Assembly: GCA_009760855.2 (NCBI GenBank)
Contig: WPIO01000002.1
Span: forward strand, 4,053,001-4,117,000
From: Cristatella mucedo
Taxonomy: Eukaryota > Bryozoa > Phylactolaemata > Cristatellidae
DNA length: 64,000 nt
Direction of reading: 5' to 3'
Numbering within the stretch: position 1 is the stretch's first letter; each line of letters opens with the position of its first letter. Positions 57,715 through 64,000 of the stretch are shown here, one piece after another. The position numbers and the translations under genes were made by a program. The notes beneath the pieces are model-generated. The model ran no database searches and had not been told where the DNA came from. It saw only the letters and a program-made list of their open reading frames with translations.

Positions 57715-58364
57715 ATGCCACGGGAACATTTTCTGGATTTGCATTTGCTGAAGATTGCCAATGAGATATAGCTAGAAAGCAGACTAATGGGTTGATGCCC
57801 TGCAAAGGCCTTAGTTAGAAGCAGTAAGCGCAACTTGGACAAACAGACATGCAAATATAAGTTCTGGCGAACTCAAAATTAAAAATGAATACCAGTCCCT
57901 TAACATTGCTTTATAATATGCCGTGCGGTTTGACGAAAACGATTGGTGGGATCTGACAACAAATGTCCATATTCGGCCAAATTAGCAATGCGTTCCTTTT
58001 TTAAGTGTACCATTCACTGCCGGTGGTTATAATTGTGCACAGTATTATAATCTAAGCTGCTGCTTGCCGGATTCTCCCTAACGCCCTACAAACTTAACTT
58101 ACCGTTACTAGGGCTTCTAACAGACTGCTGATTTCAATCAACTCTAAGGTTTGTGATGAAAGCTGTGGAATTTTCAGAGTTTGCAGAGCAAGTGGTTTAA
58201 ACACTTGTCTACATAACCAAAGTTATGATACAATTCCGTATTCCACATGAGAAACTTTTTGCTCTATAGTATCACGGGTCTTGGGCTCTCGATTTAAATA
58301 ACATTATAATAGATTATAAATATAATAAGTTTTCTTTTACTAAATTCATTACTACGGTGGATAT
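57715..58364. other. AT-rich spacer
   Basis: No supported feature. Confidence 0.4.
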
Positions 58365-58470
58365 AGTTAATAATAATAATAATAATTCACTTGATAAAGC
58401 GCCCTCAGAGAACCTAATCTCTCTCTAGGCGCTTTACATTTGCTGTAAAGTGAAATGCAATTGAATAGTT
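58365..58470 (-). mobile_element. L2-A 3'-end-only copy
   Basis: TAATAATAATAA tail and a consensus-like hairpin with TTACATTTGCTGTAAAGTG following. Only about 100 bp of element is present. Confidence 0.85.
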
Positions 58471-60261
58471 GCTTGGTTAAAGCTGAGCAGTATTACCTCG
58501 GGATATTAATTGTGTACCTGAACAATATTCGGTCTTCGGCGTTTTAGTGAAAATTACAGACGTCTGTGCATCCATTAGGCCACACCCGCTAGCAAGCGTT
58601 GAGTCACAAGCTGAAGCGTCCTCTTAAAAGTTTACGTTAAGTAAACGCGAGATACCATAGGCCAGTAACATGGCTCTTAAATAACAAACCCTATAATAAC
58701 CCCTCTTTAGTCGTCACTGATGTATACAATTCGCTAATCAATAAAATTAGGTCCGGTTTATAATGCTTCACTTAGTTGAGGCACTTCTCCAAGACCATTC
58801 GATTCCTTAATCGTACTACCAAAACTTAATCGCTCGGATTGCATTCCGAGGCCCTAGCACATCATCGCTTTGTCTTCTACCTTATACCTTTACTTAAAGA
58901 TTTAGAATAGTTGTTTCTGAACAGCAGCGGAGCGTATAGACTAGAGCTACTTTTCAAGAAAAGTTTAACCGTTATTTAAATGACACGATTTCACGAAAAC
59001 TGCCATACTCTTTGAGATCTGTGACATTTGGGGTGGCAATAATGGTGCTAATGCCTCTACTCTATTCCTGACCGATCAATCGGACGATTTCCAGCCATTG
59101 ATCCGAAGATCCGCCCAGGAGCGATTGAGAACAAAACAATATCTAGCTTACGAGGCTCAGCAGTGTTTTTAATCGCACTTGTCCGATTCCACCTATTACG
59201 CTTGTCGTACCGTGTTCAAGACTCATCTAGCAGGCTAGTAATCAGTCGAGCTACGCATTGTACTGTTCTGCATTCATAGCTGTTTGCGATAGCATGCAGA
59301 ACCTCTGGCGAATTTATATTAGTCCCATCGCCAGCTGCTGCTGTACTTGATCAACTGAATGTCCGTCTTGCAAACATTCACTAATGGATTTAGGTGCCGG
59401 ATTTAGGTGTTAATTCGCCTCCAATTTCCTTAGGATAAGAAATCGCAAAAAACTCCTTCTCGCAGGTCCCACTATATATAGGTAGAGATTAACAACTGAT
59501 TTTGCACGCCTAAGTAGAGCCGCTTGAGATGACCATCATCGATTTTGCCGACTTTAAAATGATTGTTGACATAACAGATTCATTTGTATAGCGTGAGAAG
59601 AGCCTTAAAAAGCTATCGCCACCGCTTGCAGCTTCTAATAAAGGACCGTCCACTTTAGGATTCGACCTCGGTCGTGAAGAGCGAGCACCTTACCTCATGC
59701 GCTACTGCGGCTCGCAATTTAAGAGCCTTCTGTGACGGCTGCTTGATGCAGACAAGTACAATTCAGAAGACCACTTCCGCGGCTTGTTATGATTTCTTAA
59801 CCATGTTCAAGATTAGAGATTACCACAGTGCCTGGATAAAGACTTTACTCCCTTTTTTATTCTGCCAGGAAGCTGATTCAGTAGTGGTAGAGCTATCAAA
59901 ACACGACACCGCCGAGCCTTTTTGAACGGCGATGAATATGTCCGTAGATTGCTCCCTATAGTCAATAAATTAAGTCATTCGTTTCCCTTGCTAATGGAGC
60001 TTAGATGACTCCGGGTGCATTAATAGATAGAGAACAGTTCTTACTGAAGTCTGTAAGGCCTGCTATGATTGGGCTTCTTAATGCCTATCTATACTTCCTC
60101 GCCAGTTTTAGCCTGTTATCCCAGCACAATACATTAGCTGTACCACTCTTTTGCATACACGCCGTCCTCTGCCGGCACAGACTCGAATCGATAGTTCATT
60201 CTGTTCTCCGACTGTTGTTGGATGGAGAACATCGTCGGTGTATTTCTTGGCCAAGAAGGAC
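58471..60261. other. Unique sequence with weak coding potential
   Basis: Plus-strand frames at 59674-59925 (GTG first codon) and 60005-60265 have mixed composition but no splice or start support. I could not assign them. Confidence 0.3.
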
Positions 60262-60603
60262 TTAAGCATCCACCTGATGACCAATCAGAAGCGTCTTCAG
60301 GCTGCCACATTTGCAGCATAGGAAAAATGTTGGGATGACATTGTGGACGAGTATATCCTCAGAAAATTGGCTGCTTCTATCAAAGTGAACCGCAACAGTT
60401 CCTAGTGTGACATGTGAATAAATAATCACCTCTGATTGCGTTAACATATCTCTTAAGAGAAGAGTCAGTGAACCCATAGGAAATAAGTTCAAGAATGTTT
60501 TACCGGCGCCTACTCTGTGGGTGGAACGAGTAAAAAGACAAAGGAAACATGTGGCTGGTTGTCGGATAATGTAAATACTTAAAAAGATTATATGGAACAT
60601 CAT
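60262..60603 (-). other. Minus-strand 113-codon ATG frame, doubtful
   Basis: The frame starts with two ATGs, is hydrophobic at its N-terminus and contains CCKCG near the end. The opposite strand also reads as protein with one stop (FLAKKDLSIHLMTNQKRLQ). It may be a transposon relic. Neither strand is recognised. Confidence 0.2.
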
Positions 60604-60884
60604 CTCTCATACAGCTGTTGGTGTCAGATCAGAGGGTACAGACTTAAGCTGCTAATACTTTTTGCGACAATCTCACGAGCTGCGCAAAATGTACTATATC
60701 GTAGCAAGGAGATTAACTGGCAGGAAAGTATATGTGAATTAAGTAGGGACTAGTATTAGTATTATAAATTAAAACACGCTATTGTACTCATGAATAGACC
60801 ATCAGGAGAAATTTGCATGACTCCAAAGGTGGCTGAAACTCAGTTAGGTTTATTTTAGCTTGGACATCGTATCGCTAGAACGAG
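60604..60884 (+). other. Spacer upstream of the small basic gene
   Basis: No TATA box or other promoter motif could be assigned. GC content rises from about 60870. Confidence 0.3.
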
Positions 60885-61018
60885 ATGGCGACCGGAACTC
60901 GCGCTCGGAGCTCAATTAAATGCCGTAGTAAATTTTTTCAAGAGCAGCAAGTCAACGTTCGTCGCACACTCACTGCGGCTGCAAAACGTTGCAAGGGTCG
61001 CAGCACCTTCGTGAAACG
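60885..61018 (+). CDS. Exon 1: small basic protein, family unknown
   Basis: The ATG at 60885 has G at -3 and G at +4, in a CpG-rich patch. Forty-four codons run to a donor AAACG|GTGACT in phase 2. The translation is very basic (MATGTRARSSIKCRSKFFQE..., ending KRCKGRSTFVK). Unspliced, the frame would stop at 61020-61022 after 45 codons. The next exon at 63655 enters in the matching phase and has the same Arg/Lys-rich character. Confidence 0.5.
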
Positions 61019-61134
61019 GTGACTAGAGGGGAGCGGAAGCGAATTGCGAGCTTACGGGTCGTCAGATACATGTGAAAGTAAAAGTGTAGGTCAGCTTATT
61101 CAGCAGACTTACCTACATAGCGTCAGACGAGCCT

Positions 61135-61262
61135 GAGTAGCTATGCTATTACCACCGCTCTCAGAAGGCGATGAAGGATCGCCAGTTGCAGGGCTTGAAC
61201 CCACGATCTTTCATGAAGTGCGAAGACCTTATCCAATTAGAGAGCCAAGTAGCGAGTAGCCG
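61135..61262 (-). mobile_element. SINE-2: tRNA-derived SINE, inside the intron
   Basis: B box GGTTCAAGCCC (complement of 61191-61201) with an A-box-like TGGCTCTCTAATTGGATAAG on the minus strand. It shares GCGATCCTT and GCGGTGGTAATAG with the copy at 24503. Lies in the predicted intron of the small basic gene. Confidence 0.65.
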
Positions 61263-62048
61263 TTGGCTGCGCTCAATGGCGCCGCAGCCGCAGCACCGTA
61301 CGAGCGGTCTTCGAAAGCCACGCTCCGAGTAGCGATAGTCATCAAGGCACGGTATTAATTAGCTGTTCTACGCTATAATACAATTCAACTATTAACACCG
61401 CTCTTTATTAAAAGTTCTCAGCAATATAAATGGTAGTGCGAGAGTCTTAAGCTACCCAATCCAGTAAGTTACGGCTACCTAAGTGGATGCATATCTGGAT
61501 TTATTTTTTGAGATCTCATTAAGAGACTGCAAGCATTTGGAAGACTCATTTTGAAACTTCAGGCCTAATTAACCAGAGAAGGGGGAAAGTATTCCATTGA
61601 GCTCCTGCTACGATTCGTGGTGCGTACACTGCATATTTCAGCGGCTGGCGGTTGGGGTTAGCACAAACGCTGGGCACCTCAAATCCCCCTACGGGAGCTT
61701 CAATGTATGCTATAACTTTTACGTGTGTGAAATTTATTAATCACCGGAAAAATTCTTCTCATTAACTATTATCAGTTTAATTAGATATTAGTAGGAAGAC
61801 ACTGAGGAGAGAAATTGCTGTGCAGTTTTTTAACGTAAGAGCTTTAGCGGGAATCCATTTACAATTAAAGCAACCTCCTCCTGCGAGTTGTGGATCCTTC
61901 TACGCGTTGTGCTACTGATACTGATGCACGCTTGTTATCGCCTAAACAGACCTAGCTTCATCGATCTCACCGGGGCCACAATAGCATACGGCTCCTCGTT
62001 TCAACTCCATTGAAGAGCACTACCCTTCTTCAGCAGATGGCAGCAAGT

Positions 62049-62049
<1 letters not shown>
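61263..62049. other. Intronic spacer
   Basis: A GC-rich patch at 61262-61345 (gcgccgcagccgcagc) stands out but has no supported frame. Confidence 0.35.

Positions 62050-62125
<76 letters not shown>
62050..62125. repeat. (GA)n microsatellite ending in poly(G)
   Basis: About 70 bp of perfect GA followed by a run of G. Confidence 0.97.
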
Positions 62126-62419
62126 AATATTTCGTAGATCCAGCTGAAAATTTCAGAGATTCAGCTGACGAAATAAACCCACAGATTGTACAAGCAAAAA
62201 GACTACGCAGACTTGACGATAAAATATCTTGGCCCCGCCAAGTCCGATAGTGAGTTTGTGACGTCCACGCTGACGCATCTCGTGGAATGAAAATGCGCCT
62301 ATAGTCGAAGGTCCGAGAAAACGTCCCCTAGCTCTATTCAGCCTCTTTTCACGTCACGATGGGCTCTACTTCTGACACAATGCAATCAGTCTGATCTAGC
62401 CAACGGCGTTGCTACTAAC

Positions 62420-63240
62420 CAGTATACAAATGGTGCTGAGCTCGCAAGGAAGCGTTAAAGCCACACTGCTACTCAACGAGAACAAGTGCCTGTCTCTTCT
62501 TCTGGGTCACTCGGTGCACCTCAAGTTAGATTACGCTGACGGCAAGGCCTCACTGGACGCTGTGAGGTGTGCTGAGATTAATGCTGGGAGGTCATCCAAA
62601 ATAGTTCATGCGTTCGTAATCTAGTGTCTAGATTATTGAATCTGCCTTCGATCAGGAGTCCCGGCCAGTGCCCTTAATTATCTACAGCTAGTGCACGACG
62701 CTAAGCGGCTCGTCTGCTCTGCCGTCAACGGTCTATCAGCCACATCACTTTACACGCTGACTGAGCTTCAATCGCTCCCATATCAAGCATCGAATCGATT
62801 TCCCTCGAAGACCCTCTGTCTGGCTCACAGGTCACTTCACTCGCTAGCACCAGTCTAACTATCCGAACTCCATACATCTCCTGCGTTGCACCCCCTCCAC
62901 CCGCCACTAACCCTCTAGTCATCTTGCCATCTCTCGAACTCAATTTAAACAGTTTGGCAATTGAGCTTTGAGCTCCATTGCACCAAATGTCCGAAACTTC
63001 CTTCTGGCTACAATGCTGCCTCTAATGACCTTATATCCATTTAGTCTCAGCTAAAGCTGCATCTGTTTGGATCAGATGCACCTTCGCCCCCAATGAACTC
63101 GCGTTCCGCTTGTTCCTCTGTGCTTTTCGTCCGTATCTGTGCACGATTCAATGCGTTTTATTCATCGTGGCTTTCAATAATCTGTGACTTCGAGTGTCTT
63201 TATGTTTGCTTTTGCGTCCAGGACAAATAATGAAATAATT
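62420..63240 (+). pseudogene. L2-C element, RT C-terminal part, decayed
   Basis: Landmarks on the plus strand are LNENKCLSLLLGHSVHLKL (RT post-active-site block, 62409-62624), SKIVHAFVI, then ASALNYLQLVHDA, LVCSAVN, LCLAHRSLHSLAPV in shifting frames. These are related to L2-A blocks but clearly different in sequence, so it is a third L2 family. It lies within the predicted intron of the small basic gene. Confidence 0.7.
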
Positions 63241-63654
63241 TGCTTTTACATGCTTGATATGTGCACGGCACTAGCCAATAGGCACCTATTCCCTTACAGT
63301 GAGTCCTCAAAAAGCGTCTTGACACAGACTGCGTTCTCATAGAATGATATGCAAACGAAGTACTTTTATCAAAACAATTATTATCATTATTCTTATTATT
63401 ATTATCAAGGACTTCAAGATAGCGCCATTCCTGCCGCGCCTCCATTGTAGCCTTAACGATTTTCTTTGCCATCTTTTCCTTTTAAACAGTAGAGACCAAC
63501 ATGCACACTTGGTTGACCCGCCCTCGCCTCGAAGATGCTGATGCAACATTATGCCCAGTGGGTTGGGCATTATAAAAATATCTTCGCAAGCTCTACATAA
63601 CGAGTTTGCACCCTTAGCTGTCTAATGCAGAAGTCAAACCCGGTGTCTTTGTAG
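63241..63654. other. Spacer with short ATT repeats
   Basis: TTATTATTATTATCAAG at about 63390-63410 may be the repeat tail of an L2 element. Minus-strand frames at 63200-63570 have no support. Confidence 0.35.
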
Positions 63655-63835
63655 GATACCAAACAAAATGGGCGTCGAGAGAAAGAGAACCGTAAGGTCA
63701 CTAAAAAAATTAAGGAGAACATGGGTGCTTACTCAATGGAGCAATGCAACCAAGCACTTCCGCCAGCATCTAGAATTTGAACGCCGCTATAAACTGTACA
63801 ACTTTTTGGAACTACGTTTAAGGGCAGATTCGTGA
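63655..63835 (+). CDS. Exon 2: small basic protein, terminal exon
   Basis: Acceptor cggtgtctttgtag enters in phase 2 and joins exon 1 exactly. The frame runs 60 codons to TGA 63833-63835, giving a 104-residue protein in all. It holds an amphipathic, Arg/Lys/aromatic-rich helix-like region (for example RSLKKLRRTWVLTQWSNATK and RRYKLYNFLELRLRADS). An internal ATG at 63668 (AAAATGG, ideal context) would allow a 55-residue ORF on its own. A second frame, starting right after the acceptor, is open for about 41 codons. Function unknown. Confidence 0.5.
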
Positions 63836-64000
63836 AAGTGAGTAGCAGTATAATTTTAGGTTTAAGAAAATATTTTCATTTGCTTTAATTTTCATTTAAC
63901 TTTGTACGTCGATAACTTTTAAGTGTAACTCATTTGTTGCTATTTTCTGACTAAATGGAATCTAAAGACAAAAATGTTTCCGTTTTAATATCCGTAATGG
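63836..64000. other. Downstream of the small basic gene
   Basis: AT-rich sequence. A donor-like GAAA|GTGAGT lies just after the stop codon at 63838. No AATAAA before the window end. Confidence 0.35.

Overview
The window is nuclear DNA of a metazoan, most likely an invertebrate or lower chordate, but the species cannot be named from the sequence. The evidence is AT-rich, gene-poor DNA, GT-AG introns, many L2-clade non-LTR retrotransposons, tRNA-derived SINEs and dense microsatellites. I see no operons, rRNA, CRISPR arrays or intact tRNA genes. Family names here (L2-A, L2-B, L2-C, SINE-1, SINE-2) are my own labels.

Repeat landscape. L2-A is the dominant element. Its best copy lies on the minus strand at about 9187-12538 with an AP-endonuclease and a reverse transcriptase (RT). 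About twenty further copies are mostly 5'-truncated and share one 3' end: a hairpin followed by TAA/TTA repeats. L2-B (1-255, 1080-1800, 6500-7355, 32067-32610, 43545-43870, 44205-44315) and L2-C (62420-63240) are older. SINE-1 (30596-30755 plus, 22390-22560 minus) has a tRNA-like head and a tail matching the L2-A 3' hairpin. SINE-2 (24503-24662 plus, 61135-61262 minus) has only a tRNA-like head. Two large diverged duplications organise the left half: a tandem one (about 7355-16700 versus 17780-22880, with a third fragment at 23000-23420), and a dispersed one (about 4370-6375 versus 38240-42190). An inverted pair (2090-2650 versus 37640-38190) lies beside the second. L2-A insertions present in one copy and absent from the other give natural empty sites.

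Genes. The best-supported gene is on the plus strand from 45406. It has a 141-codon first exon (cytosolic tail, one membrane anchor, coiled coil) and short phase-compatible exons at 49416-49470 and 54171-54243. Its 3' end is uncertain: a terminal exon at 54434-54494 gives 203 residues, but several other phase-2 exons follow and the first good AATAAA is at 56243. A second predicted plus-strand gene joins 60885-61018 to 63655-63835 and encodes a very basic 104-residue protein. The stretch 23.4-28.7 kb has little repeat DNA and holds several coding-like exons I could not assemble with confidence. Further single coding-like stretches are at 2961-3217 (with in-frame stops), 3952-4163 (minus) and 57397-57688.

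The membrane coiled-coil gene starts just downstream of a long alternating GT/GC tract and a duplicated upstream element. Its large first intron carries L2-A copies in inverted pairs. No pathway can be inferred: most genes here are unrecognised, and all gene models were made by eye.
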